Both the position numbers and the translations under genes were made by a program. Positions 10,776-19,208 of a DNA stretch of 64,000 bases are shown in pieces (positions within the stretch are counted from its first letter, which is position 1; each line of letters starts with the position of its first letter). The notes under the pieces were generated by a model that saw nothing but the letters and a program-made list of their open reading frames with translations, was not told the DNA's origin and made no database searches. The DNA comes from Fabrea salina. Taxonomy: Eukaryota > Ciliophora > Heterotrichea > Heterotrichida > Fabreidae. The stretch spans positions 186,001-250,000 of the forward strand of contig JALIHJ010000031.1 in the NCBI GenBank assembly GCA_022984795.1, given 5' to 3'.

Positions 10776-11144
10776 TTAAAACAACTCACAGTCAGGCAAA
10801 GGGTACCTGACCTCGTCAGGGAGTTCTCCGTAAATAAGCAGTTTGCTGAGTTCTTCAACCTTTTTGTTTTTTTGTTTAAGTTTGCAAGCATTGTTAAGTA
10901 TTTCAAGTTGGGTCTGGTGCCTTGCTTGCTCCCTTTCGTCAAGTAGGTGTCTTTGGTCCAAAATGTACCTTTGGAGTCTGTCCTTGACTTCGTTGAGGTA
11001 CTTTCTAGTTTTTTTGTCAGAAAGCATTCTTTCCACAGCTGAAGAAAGTTCTTTCGAGTACTCTGGGTCTTGGAGTCTTGCTTCTACTTCGTCTGCTAAG
11101 TCGCTTAGTTTGCTTTGGGGTTCTTCGTGTTCTTGTTTTATCAT
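10776..11144 (-). CDS. Small helical protein, 122 aa, unknown
   Basis: Start MIKQEHEE at 11144. It is charged, almost wholly helical, with a likely coiled coil over residues about 10-95 (EVEARLQDPEY, KDRLQRYILDQ, DEREQARHQTQLEIL) and a Pro/acidic tail (ELPDEVRYPLPD). No family recognised. Its ATG lies 6 nt from the ATG of the divergent SCYL2-like gene, and its stop lies 3 nt before the next gene's ATG, so it has essentially no private flanking DNA. Confidence 0.7.
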   Translation of the reverse strand: MIKQEHEEPQSKLSDLADEVEARLQDPEYSKELSSAVERMLSDKKTRKYLNEVKDRLQRYILDQRHLLDEREQARHQTQLEILNNACKLKQKNKKVEELSKLLIYGELPDEVRYPLPDCELF

Positions 11145-11150
11145 AATAAA
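11145..11150. promoter_or_regulatory. 6-bp divergent spacer (AATAAA)
   Basis: The two outward start codons read CAT-AATAAA-ATG. This is the shortest divergent spacer in the window. Both transcripts must be leaderless or begin inside the neighbour's coding sequence. Confidence 0.7.
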
Positions 11151-13247
11151 ATGGGCAGCCAACTAACCAAAAACTACGATGTAGAAAGAACACCTAGCAG
11201 TTATGGAGGAATCTCTGGGCCTTGGGAAATCTACTCTGCCACACAAAGAACCACCAAGCAGCAAGTTTCTATCTTCATGAACAACAAAACTTCACCCGAA
11301 CTAGTTAATCGACTTAAAGCTGAGGCCACTAAACTCACTAAACTCAGACACCCCAGCGTCCTCCAGGTAGTTGAACCTCTTTTAGAAGACGCCAAAACCC
11401 TTGCTTTTGTCACTGAGCCTGTTGTTTACAGCTTAAGTGACCTTTTGCAGCGCCCTTCAGTACTCCCTAGTGTGCTATCGGACACAGAGATTCGACTGGG
11501 ACTGCTAGACTTGGTTCAGGGATTGTTGTTTCTGCACTTGCACGCCAGAACTGTGCACTTTGCAGTGTGCCCTGATAACATTTACATCACAGAAGACGGA
11601 AAGTGGAAACTGGGAGGAATGATGTTTGCAGAGCCCCTAGGTCAAAACCAAGCAGCACAGTTGCCTTATGACCTGAACTTGATGGCCAGAGGCCTAGCCC
11701 CTATACTTGAGTTCACTGCTCCAGAAGTAGTTAGGGACAGGAGTGGTGGGTGCTCAGCTGATGTGTTTTCTCTAGGTTGTTTAGTAGCTGGAGTTTACAA
11801 GGTACTGGCGAGTCCCCCTCTGAACTGCAAAGTTATGCACTTGAGGGAATCCACACAAAGCTCCCACCAGCAAGCTTGTTTGGAACTTGAAAACTCCTAC
11901 CAGCCAGACTACTTGCCCCAGCAGTTAAGGGAAGTAGTGCTGAGGATGTTTAAACTCAACCCCAGTCAAAGAAGCAGTCTGCAAGAACTCTCGCAGTGCA
12001 AGGCTTTCCAGACTCCTTACGTAAAGGCTATTTTCTTTTTAGAACACTTGCACGAGAAGCAAGACTCCCAGAAGTTAGGCTTTTTCAAAGGACTGTCTTC
12101 CATAATAGACAAGTTCGATGAAGTTATTATGACTAAGAGACTGCTGCCTGCTTTGGTCCAGAACATGAAAGATCCTAGTTTGTCTCCGTTTATACTACCA
12201 AACATGCTTAGAATCGTTAAGAACTGCCAAATCTCCAAAAGCCACTTCCAAGAACTAGTCTGGCCTAGCATTGCCAAACTTGCAGTGGGCAAAGAAATCC
12301 CTGCACAGAGTTTTTACCTTATTTTGAGCGAAATAGACCTTTTAATGCAGTACAGTGAAGAGTCTCAGTGGAAAAAAACACTCATGCCTCTAGTTTTCAA
12401 AGGCTACCAGTGCGGAGTGTCCCAGATCCAAGAAATACTTATGAAAAAGACTCCTAACATGTTTGAAAAGATTCTGGACAAGAGTTACCTGCGGAACCAA
12501 GTGCTGCCTAAGTTTTTACAAGGCATTCTGTCTGCAAAGACAACTACTGTCAGGGAAGAAGGCTTGAAGTCCCTTAGTAAAGTGTTTCAGTCCTTTGACA
12601 GGTCTACTTTGCTGGACTCAATCCTTCCTTCTTTGGACAAACTCAAGAAACTCGACGTGACCGGCACTATGATAATGCACCTTCTCCACATCTACGAGGG
12701 CATATCTAAGTCTCTCGGACATAAGGTCACAGCTGTGCACGTGCTGCCCGCTTTGTGTCCACTCTTGGTGGAAGCAGAAATGACCAAAAAACAGTTTAAA
12801 ACCTTCTGCGAAACTCTAGAAAACATGGTCAGCGAAGTCCAAAAAACCAGAACAGTGGAACTGCCTGAAGAAATCGAACAACCAGAAAACTTTGAGTTCG
12901 AGAACTCCTTAGAACCCCAAGAAGACTTCCAAGTCCTAAAAGACATCTTTGAACAAGAAACTCCTTTTGAGAGCAAAAATCAACTTGAGGACATTTTTAC
13001 TAAAGAGGTTCCACACAAAAAACCTCTTGAGTTAGTTCCTAAACCCAGTTCAATGCCTAAAGAACCCCCTAAGAAGCAGGAGTTACTACAGTTTCCAGAG
13101 AAAAAACCCACTAACCTATTGGACTTTCCAGAGCCACAACAAGTTAAGAAGCCAACGTTTCCTCAGAAGCAAAACATTAAAATTGATACTGACGACTTCT
13201 TTGAAGAGTTCCTTAACAAAAAGTCAGACCCTTTCGCAGGGCTTTAA
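11151..13247 (+). CDS. SCYL2: SCY1-like pseudokinase, SCYL2/CVAK104 type
   Basis: A 698-residue protein. Residues about 1-300 form a kinase fold without catalytic motifs: HRD is replaced by HFAVCPDNIYI and DFG by LGGMMF, as usual in SCYL pseudokinases. HEAT-like helices follow (about 310-560), then a disordered Pro-rich tail with acidic/aromatic DDFFEEFL and a terminal DPF motif (KKSDPFAGL), the type that binds clathrin adaptor ears. Family role: clathrin-mediated trafficking between trans-Golgi and endosomes. Start MGSQLTKN gives Gly2, a possible myristoylation site; an in-frame upstream Met would run into the divergent gene. Single exon. Confidence 0.85.
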   Translation: MGSQLTKNYDVERTPSSYGGISGPWEIYSATQRTTKQQVSIFMNNKTSPELVNRLKAEATKLTKLRHPSVLQVVEPLLEDAKTLAFVTEPVVYSLSDLLQRPSVLPSVLSDTEIRLGLLDLVQGLLFLHLHARTVHFAVCPDNIYITEDGKWKLGGMMFAEPLGQNQAAQLPYDLNLMARGLAPILEFTAPEVVRDRSGGCSADVFSLGCLVAGVYKVLASPPLNCKVMHLRESTQSSHQQACLELENSYQPDYLPQQLREVVLRMFKLNPSQRSSLQELSQCKAFQTPYVKAIFFLEHLHEKQDSQKLGFFKGLSSIIDKFDEVIMTKRLLPALVQNMKDPSLSPFILPNMLRIVKNCQISKSHFQELVWPSIAKLAVGKEIPAQSFYLILSEIDLLMQYSEESQWKKTLMPLVFKGYQCGVSQIQEILMKKTPNMFEKILDKSYLRNQVLPKFLQGILSAKTTTVREEGLKSLSKVFQSFDRSTLLDSILPSLDKLKKLDVTGTMIMHLLHIYEGISKSLGHKVTAVHVLPALCPLLVEAEMTKKQFKTFCETLENMVSEVQKTRTVELPEEIEQPENFEFENSLEPQEDFQVLKDIFEQETPFESKNQLEDIFTKEVPHKKPLELVPKPSSMPKEPPKKQELLQFPEKKPTNLLDFPEPQQVKKPTFPQKQNIKIDTDDFFEEFLNKKSDPFAGL

Positions 13248-13264
13248 TTCAATTGTTTTTTTAC

Positions 13265-13459
13265 TTAGTTATCACTATGAAGAAACCTTCTAATGTTACT
13301 AGAACTATTCTTCGATATTTCTGACCCATCGTGTACTTCTTCCATGATTGTGGCTAGTTTTTTGGATTTGTAGAAGCTGGAGTAGTTATCAGAAGAAGCT
13401 TCAGATACTACTCTTCTATCGGTCTCTTGTCTGGTGTCCTTACAACAATAACTACCCAT
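13265..13459 (-). CDS. Tiny dual-acylation candidate protein, 64 aa
   Basis: A 64-codon frame with its own ATG, 14 bp from the divergent carrier gene. It begins MGSYCCKDTRQ: Gly2 for N-myristoylation and Cys5/Cys6 for palmitoylation, the same MGSxCCK start as the pseudokinase at 38936-40012. The rest is hydrophilic and Ser-rich, with no fold evident. It is plausible as a real small membrane-tethered protein because it fills an otherwise empty slot between tightly packed genes. No homologue recognised. Confidence 0.6.
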   Translation of the reverse strand: MGSYCCKDTRQETDRRVVSEASSDNYSSFYKSKKLATIMEEVHDGSEISKNSSSNIRRFLHSDN

Positions 13460-13473
13460 TTGCGAATAACAAA

Positions 13474-14295
13474 ATGGAAAAAAACCTTAAATCCGGAGCT
13501 ATTTCAGGACTTGCCTGTGCACTGGCCCTCCAGCCCTTCGACGTTATGAAAACCCACCAAATAGTAGCTCAAAAGTCTAAGTCAGGCATTTACACCGGGT
13601 TCAAGTATGTACTGGATAACTATGGAGTGAAGGGACTTTGGAGAGGGTCTTCAGCTGCAGCAAGCCGTGCAATGGTAGGTGCGGGGTTGTACTTTTCTAC
13701 CCTAGAAGAGCTTAAGAAGCTTCTAGGTGTTTCTAGTTTTAAAACTCACAGTTTGGCAGCTGGTTCCACAAGGTTCATAGTGACTTCTTTGTGTCTTCCT
13801 TTTTCAGTAGTTAAAACTCGGATGGAGGCACCTGAGTGCAGAGAGTACCCTAGTTTTAGACAAGCTATACTTAGTATAGTTAAAACAGAAGGAATTAAAG
13901 GTTTTTTTAAAGGACTGATTCCTACCCTAGTGAGGGATGTTCCCTACTCGGCCATGGGTTATGGCTTATACGAAGAGTACATAAAACTGTGGAAGACACT
14001 TACTGAACTAGAACGAGACAACAAAATTGTAACTATCTTAGCTGGAGCCTGTGCTGGCACAAGTGCCACAGTGATCACTCACCCCTGCGATATTTTAAAA
14101 ACTCGCTTCCAGTTTGCCGAAGTTTCAACTATCAAGCAAAACCAGTACACAGGAATATTCCAAGCGTTTAAAAGTATTTACCTGCAAGAAGGAGTTCTGG
14201 GGTTCTTCAGAGGCATGGGGCCTAGACTCTCCAAAAGGGTGCTTTCGTTCCCCTTAGCTTGGACTATGTATGAGCAACTCAAACTAATTCCTTAA
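13474..14295 (+). CDS. Mitochondrial carrier, SLC25A38/Hem25-like
   Basis: A 273-residue carrier with three repeats and the PxD/ExxK-type signatures QPFDVMKTHQ, LPFSVVKTRME and HPCDILKTRFQ. The short first loop and GLWRGSSAAASRA, then GFFKGLIPTLVRDVPYSAMGYGLYEE, resemble SLC25A38, the inner-membrane glycine importer that feeds heme synthesis. The subfamily assignment is less sure than the superfamily. Start MEKNLKSGAISGL at 13474; the longer upstream frame would overlap the 64-aa gene. The next gene starts 9 nt after its stop. Confidence 0.7.
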   Translation: MEKNLKSGAISGLACALALQPFDVMKTHQIVAQKSKSGIYTGFKYVLDNYGVKGLWRGSSAAASRAMVGAGLYFSTLEELKKLLGVSSFKTHSLAAGSTRFIVTSLCLPFSVVKTRMEAPECREYPSFRQAILSIVKTEGIKGFFKGLIPTLVRDVPYSAMGYGLYEEYIKLWKTLTELERDNKIVTILAGACAGTSATVITHPCDILKTRFQFAEVSTIKQNQYTGIFQAFKSIYLQEGVLGFFRGMGPRLSKRVLSFPLAWTMYEQLKLIP

Positions 14296-14304
14296 TGTAA
14301 ATAA

Positions 14305-16341
14305 ATGTCTGACTCTTACCAAAACCCCTTACAAATACTCTTAAACGTAGTCAAAGATAGTAAAAATGACGAAGACCTGCAAAGCAGCCTTGAGAATTTG
14401 TTAGTTTTATTAGACACAACTTCCCAAGCCCCTGACAAGTCCTTGCTGAAACAAGCTTTGGAAACTTCACTGAGTCACAGGTACTCCAGAATCAGATGTT
14501 TAGGTCTTGAATTGGCATCTCACCCCTTTAGCAGTCAAGTCTTAGATACTACTCAGGTGCTTTCTCACTACACAACTGACCTTGACTGGCGAGTAAGGAC
14601 TGCTGCCTTTGATAGGCTCAACTCCTTTGAAAACCCCAACTTGTGCTTGCAAGCTTTTGAAGATGCCAATGAAGAAGTCCAGATTGCTGCTATGAAGTGC
14701 TTTGTAAGAAACAATAAAACAAACCACGACTTTGCTATGGTTAAGTTAGGCTTGCAGGCTTACTCTAACCAAAAGTGTGTAGTTTTAGAAGCTTTAGACC
14801 TAATGAGCAAGCTTAGGCCCTCAGTAAAGACTGTAAACGGAGCTTTAAGTATGGAAGACACTTCAGTAGGGGGGTTCTTGCTGAACTTGCTGGAGTCAGA
14901 GTCCTGCGATGTAAGACTGGCTGTTCTGAATACTACTGGGTGTTTGCTGCATTACTTGCTGAATGCTTCTAAATTTGAAAGCATTAAGTTTTTAGTCTAT
15001 AAAACTGTCAAAATACTTTTAGACGCTATCAACGACGAGTTCCAGGAAGTCAGGGTAAAAGTGTTTGAGTTCCTAAGCACACTGACTCCTCATTTTTTTC
15101 TTGAGAAAAAGCTAGACCTTGAATCCTGCATATTCAACTTAAGGGACTCAGACCCAATGCTCAGACACGCAATATATGACTTCTTATGCAGAGTTAAGAT
15201 AAAAAACTCAACTGACATGCTCACTATACTGGAGACTCTGTACGGGCTCTTTAATAAGTTTCCAGAAGACAAAGACTACATTTTTTCAGTGTCAGCTAGC
15301 ATGCCCAGAAAAAACACTCAGCACGCTAAGTCAGTGTCTAACAAACTTTTGAACATAGACAAGCGGTTCCTCCACCACGAGTTGAACTGGAACGAGCCTG
15401 TTTATGTGTCCAAGCTGATCTTCACAATAAACGCTAGGGGCTACGTCAAAAACTTGGGAGTGCCTAGTTCTTTAGAAAAGCATATCAGCTACATTTCTGA
15501 CCTGTACCCCATGTACATGCCCAGTCAAGAGCTTCCAAGTATTGAGTTTGCCCCTATTCAGCAAAGCGAGTTCACCAAAAAGGCTAAGTGCTTAACTTCC
15601 AAACTAAACAAACTAGTGCTTAATCCCCAGTGCTACTTAGGTGAATCCCAGCTTTTCATACAGGATGTTTTGTATTTAACTTGTGAACTGCAGCATTGCT
15701 TCAACGTCCACAGTCCTCAAGTAACAGACTTTTTAATTCAATGCAGACTGCAAGCCCACCTATTGCTGCTTCTGAGCTTCCTTTCAGAAGTCCACACAGG
15801 CAAGTTTTTTTCTGAACAAGAAATCAAACAACAAGTCCAAAATGTTTGGCGAATAGCTGCTGTCCTTAGAAAAGACCACATAGTTAACTTGTGCCACAAC
15901 ATTACTCAAGAAGCCATTTACTTAGACAAGTTTGAACTCTACAAACAATTTAAGTCTAGTCTTTGCCAAGTAGCATTGCCTCCAGGCAACCACGACTACG
16001 AAGAAAAAGAGGCCAAAATTACTTACCCTTTTGGAGAGGTTGTAGTTTCAGAGTGTGACATGCTGTCAATCCAAGGAATAGGTCAGACAGACGTTTACTC
16101 TATACTAGAGTTCCCTGACGGGTCTGTAGAAAGTGCCAAAACCTACCTCCACGGAGGACACTTAACAGGGTTCATCAGAATTCACAAACCGAACTCTCCT
16201 TTAAGTGTGTTGTTGTGCCTAGCTTACATATACAACTTGCACGACATCGAAAATGGACCTGGACTCTACCACAAAACTCTAAACATGCAGCCTTACATTC
16301 CTATTTCTGAGTACTCTCAACTAACTCTAAAGCCTAATTAA
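14305..16341 (+). CDS. INTS4: Integrator complex subunit 4-like HEAT protein
   Basis: A 678-residue protein of tandem HEAT repeats (about 1-320; DLDWRVRTAAFDRL, DANEEVQIAAMKCF, SESCDVRLAVLNTTGCLL, DEFQEVRVKVFEFLS) and a C-terminal part with beta-rich content, the layout of Integrator subunit 4. In animals INTS4 scaffolds the INTS9/INTS11 cleavage module that processes snRNA 3' ends and terminates transcription. It is shorter than human INTS4 (963 aa). Another HEAT scaffold is possible. It starts 9 nt after the carrier's stop, via TGTAAATAA. Confidence 0.6.
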   Translation: MSDSYQNPLQILLNVVKDSKNDEDLQSSLENLLVLLDTTSQAPDKSLLKQALETSLSHRYSRIRCLGLELASHPFSSQVLDTTQVLSHYTTDLDWRVRTAAFDRLNSFENPNLCLQAFEDANEEVQIAAMKCFVRNNKTNHDFAMVKLGLQAYSNQKCVVLEALDLMSKLRPSVKTVNGALSMEDTSVGGFLLNLLESESCDVRLAVLNTTGCLLHYLLNASKFESIKFLVYKTVKILLDAINDEFQEVRVKVFEFLSTLTPHFFLEKKLDLESCIFNLRDSDPMLRHAIYDFLCRVKIKNSTDMLTILETLYGLFNKFPEDKDYIFSVSASMPRKNTQHAKSVSNKLLNIDKRFLHHELNWNEPVYVSKLIFTINARGYVKNLGVPSSLEKHISYISDLYPMYMPSQELPSIEFAPIQQSEFTKKAKCLTSKLNKLVLNPQCYLGESQLFIQDVLYLTCELQHCFNVHSPQVTDFLIQCRLQAHLLLLLSFLSEVHTGKFFSEQEIKQQVQNVWRIAAVLRKDHIVNLCHNITQEAIYLDKFELYKQFKSSLCQVALPPGNHDYEEKEAKITYPFGEVVVSECDMLSIQGIGQTDVYSILEFPDGSVESAKTYLHGGHLTGFIRIHKPNSPLSVLLCLAYIYNLHDIENGPGLYHKTLNMQPYIPISEYSQLTLKPN

Positions 16342-16349
16342 CCAATAAT

Positions 16350-16640
16350 ATGTCAGTGACTATTGAAGTGGACTTTTCAGGCGGCCTAGAAAGTTTGTTT
16401 GGCAACGAAAAAACCTTCGTAATTCAGTTAGAGGAGTCCCTTTCGATCAAGCAACTTGTGCATCACCTCAAAGACAGATACCTACAGACCCGACCTGAGC
16501 TTTTCTTATCAGGAGACAGTCTGAGGCCTGGGATTTTGGTGCTTATAAACGACACGGACTGGGAACTCTGTGGAAAAGGAGACTACACTGTACAGAACGA
16601 AGACAAGATTAGTTTCATAAGTACCTTGCATGGAGGGTAA
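16350..16640 (+). CDS. URM1: Ubiquitin-related modifier 1
   Basis: A 96-residue beta-grasp protein ending in the diagnostic STLHGG. Central VLINDTDWELCGKGDYTVQ matches the family's INDxDWEL core. URM1 is thiocarboxylated at its C-terminal Gly by an MOCS3/Uba4-type E1 and donates sulfur for 2-thiolation of wobble U34 in tRNAs, and it can also conjugate to proteins. The length is canonical. It begins 8 nt after the INTS4-like stop and ends 2 nt from the stop of the convergent gene. Confidence 0.95.
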   Translation: MSVTIEVDFSGGLESLFGNEKTFVIQLEESLSIKQLVHHLKDRYLQTRPELFLSGDSLRPGILVLINDTDWELCGKGDYTVQNEDKISFISTLHGG

Positions 16641-16642
16641 AC

Positions 16643-17887
16643 TTACTTTAAAAGAACATACTTCATGGACCTAGTGAGTGCAAAAATGGCTTTGTCTTTA
16701 TCGACTTTGTTGTCTTCAGCTGAAATCTTTGAAGAAAGCAGAATTTTGAGTACTTCGTTGTCTTTGAGTTGCTTTTTGTCAACTACTTTATGTATATTTG
16801 TATTTACATCCCTTAGTTGTTCTATGTAGTAAGTGCTGCTTCTGAGCATTTCTCCCAGTAGACTGCTTAGTTTTGTAATGCTTACTTCGTTTGCAACTTT
16901 GGCTTTTTGGAAGTACTTTTCTTTGTCTGAGTTGGGAATTTGGGGGACTTCTAGGTGGTCTGCTACTAAGTCTAAGAACTTACTTGCTTGTTGCTTAGTG
17001 CAAGTAATGAACTTGTCGTCGTACTTTTGTGACAATTCTGAGTACTCTATGGAGCCTTTATATACAGGTTTTTCTGGTTCTTTTTGTTCAGAAAGGTTTT
17101 GGTGGGCTTCTAAACTGCCTGAACTCAAAGAAGCTTTGCTTCCGTAGTTCTTAAAAGCTTTTAGTGTGTTTGAGGACTTTCTGGGTTCGGGACTCGAAGA
17201 CTCCTCGCCTTTATAAGTCCTAAAGGGCGGTTGGAGTGACTTCATTCTTATGCAGTTGTGGACAGTTCTTTTTTTGTAAGGCGACTCTGAAGACTCTCCT
17301 CTTTGGAAAGTGTTGTATTCAAAGGGGTTGTAGCTTTTGTCTTCAGTGTAGGTGGGACTTGACGAGCCACTTTCGTAGTGCTTGCCTACAGGGACTCTTT
17401 CTTTGGAGACTCTTTTAGGAGAGGTTTTTTGGGCGGGCTTGGCCTTTCCTACTCTTACAGGTTTGGCATGGAAGGTCCTTTCAGAGGGCCGGTTTTCTTT
17501 TTGGTGGGAATTCTCGGGTAGCTTACTCTGGGGTAAGTTGCTGATTTCGGACAGAGGAAAGAACTCAGAAGGTTTTTCTGAACTGGACTCCAGAAGCTCT
17601 GAAAAGGTCTGCCCTGTTCTGATCACAGGCTGGACTTCCTGAGCAAGCTTTTGTTCAGAGGGGCTTGCTTGGTCTAGCTTTTCTGGTTTGGTGTCTTCTA
17701 CTTCTACACCGATTTCCCACTTCTGTTCTGTTGGTTTTACTAGTTTGTCTACTTGGATAGAAGGTTCTACTGTAATGCTTTGAGCCTTTTGTTCTGTGTA
17801 GGACTCTGGTTTGTGGTCTACTTGGATTCCGATTTCTTCTGAGGCTAGGCTTTGTTTGTCTACTTGGTAAGAACAAATACTTCCCAT
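16643..17887 (-). CDS. Acylated disordered protein with IQVD motifs, 414 aa
   Basis: Starts MGSICSYQVDKQ: Gly2 and Cys5 suggest myristoylation plus palmitoylation. Residues about 15-110 repeat short IQVD/VEVED and EQK motifs; about 110-285 is Ser/Pro/Lys-rich and disordered; about 290-414 is predicted helical (KQASKFLDLVADHLEV, then LSSLLGEMLRSSTYYIEQL). No known domain. A membrane-anchored scaffold is a reasonable guess only. Its stop is 2 nt from the URM1 stop (convergent). Confidence 0.65.
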   Translation of the reverse strand: MGSICSYQVDKQSLASEEIGIQVDHKPESYTEQKAQSITVEPSIQVDKLVKPTEQKWEIGVEVEDTKPEKLDQASPSEQKLAQEVQPVIRTGQTFSELLESSSEKPSEFFPLSEISNLPQSKLPENSHQKENRPSERTFHAKPVRVGKAKPAQKTSPKRVSKERVPVGKHYESGSSSPTYTEDKSYNPFEYNTFQRGESSESPYKKRTVHNCIRMKSLQPPFRTYKGEESSSPEPRKSSNTLKAFKNYGSKASLSSGSLEAHQNLSEQKEPEKPVYKGSIEYSELSQKYDDKFITCTKQQASKFLDLVADHLEVPQIPNSDKEKYFQKAKVANEVSITKLSSLLGEMLRSSTYYIEQLRDVNTNIHKVVDKKQLKDNEVLKILLSSKISAEDNKVDKDKAIFALTRSMKYVLLK

Positions 17888-17927
17888 TTTATTAGCAAGA
17901 ACTGAGTTCTTTGGGAAGTATTTAAGC

Positions 17928-19184
17928 TTAAATAAAGTTCACTGACCATACTCTGCTAGTGTGGCCTTGCAATAGCTGGGTCTGCTCCCCTGTTGAAAGG
18001 TCCCAGATTCTGATTAAGTGGTCTCCAAAGTTACCTCCAGACACCAAGTACTTGTCATCACTTGATAGGTTGACTGAAAGTACTCCTCCATTATGTCCTT
18101 TGGGTACTTGAGTAGTTTCTCCGGAAGTCAGACTCCATACTCTGATGGTTCTGTCTTGACTTCCTGAGACTATGAACTGCTCATCACTTGAAATAGCAAC
18201 TGAGAAGACAAGATCACTATGTCCTCGTAGCACTCTAATCAGGTCTCCAGAAGCTAGACTCCACACTCTAACAGTGCAGTCATAACTTCCGGAGACAATG
18301 AATTGGTCAGTCTTTGAAACGGCCACTGATCTGACCCAATCACTATGGCCTTGAAGGACTCTAATCACTTCTCCAGTAGCTAGACTCCACACCCTAAGTG
18401 TTTTGTCCCAACTACCAGAGACAATGTATTGGTCCTTGGTAGAAATGGCCAGTGACCTAACAGTATGAATATGGCCTGTTACTACCTGAGTGGTTAGTCC
18501 AGAAGCTAGGCTCCACACTCTAAGTGTATTGTCTGCGCTCCCCGAAACAACCCACTCTCCATCAATAGAAATGGCTACAGACAATACTTCGCTACTATGC
18601 CCCTGGAGTACTTGGGTTACTTGTGCAGTAGCTAGACTCCACAATCGAATGGTGTAGTCAGCACTAGCATACACTATTATCCCTTTCTTCAGACACACAG
18701 CGAATGAATTGACACATTCAGTATGGCCTTCAAGCACTCTAGCTTTTCCATCCTCCCAAACTCTGATGGTATTATCTTCGCTACCTGATACAACCACACC
18801 ACGAGTCAGCTTTTCGTAGCCAAGTGCCTTCACAAGGCTTTTAAGTTCTTTAAGGTGTTCTTTAGAAGGCCCAAGGGCATCCAAATTCTTTTTGGCTCGA
18901 TCGATGTCTTCCATATCAATCACTCTCTGCCTGAGTTTCTCTAGCTGAGAGAGCTGGTAGGAAGCTATTTTCTGGACTTGCAGCATAATACTCTCAGTAG
19001 TCTTAATGACCTCTTCTTTCCTCTGGGAAATAATACTGAGAAGGTGCTCGACTTTCATTTGCGGAGTGATCGAGTAAGTATTGTGGCCCTTTTTGGCATG
19101 ATCAACAAACATATGCTCACACAAAAGCTCTCCACAATTACACTTAGAGACAGCTTCGCACTTGTTAACACAGGCAGTTTCCAT
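17928..19184 (-). CDS. B-box-like/coiled-coil/WD40 repeat protein
   Basis: A 418-residue protein. The N-terminal 35 residues carry a Cys/His cluster (CNCGELLCEHMFVDH) like a B-box zinc finger. A coiled coil follows (about 45-115), then seven WD40 blades of 42 residues. Blades share almost the same core (TLRVWSLASG, VSGSxD, GHSDxVxSVAIS), and the DNA units are visibly similar, so they probably arose by recent tandem duplication. A propeller-type interaction scaffold is expected; TRIM-like activity is not claimed because no RING is seen. Confidence 0.85.
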   Translation of the reverse strand: METACVNKCEAVSKCNCGELLCEHMFVDHAKKGHNTYSITPQMKVEHLLSIISQRKEEVIKTTESIMLQVQKIASYQLSQLEKLRQRVIDMEDIDRAKKNLDALGPSKEHLKELKSLVKALGYEKLTRGVVVSGSEDNTIRVWEDGKARVLEGHTECVNSFAVCLKKGIIVYASADYTIRLWSLATAQVTQVLQGHSSEVLSVAISIDGEWVVSGSADNTLRVWSLASGLTTQVVTGHIHTVRSLAISTKDQYIVSGSWDKTLRVWSLATGEVIRVLQGHSDWVRSVAVSKTDQFIVSGSYDCTVRVWSLASGDLIRVLRGHSDLVFSVAISSDEQFIVSGSQDRTIRVWSLTSGETTQVPKGHNGGVLSVNLSSDDKYLVSGGNFGDHLIRIWDLSTGEQTQLLQGHTSRVWSVNFI

Positions 19185-19208
19185 TTATAAATACCAATTT
19201 AAAACCAA

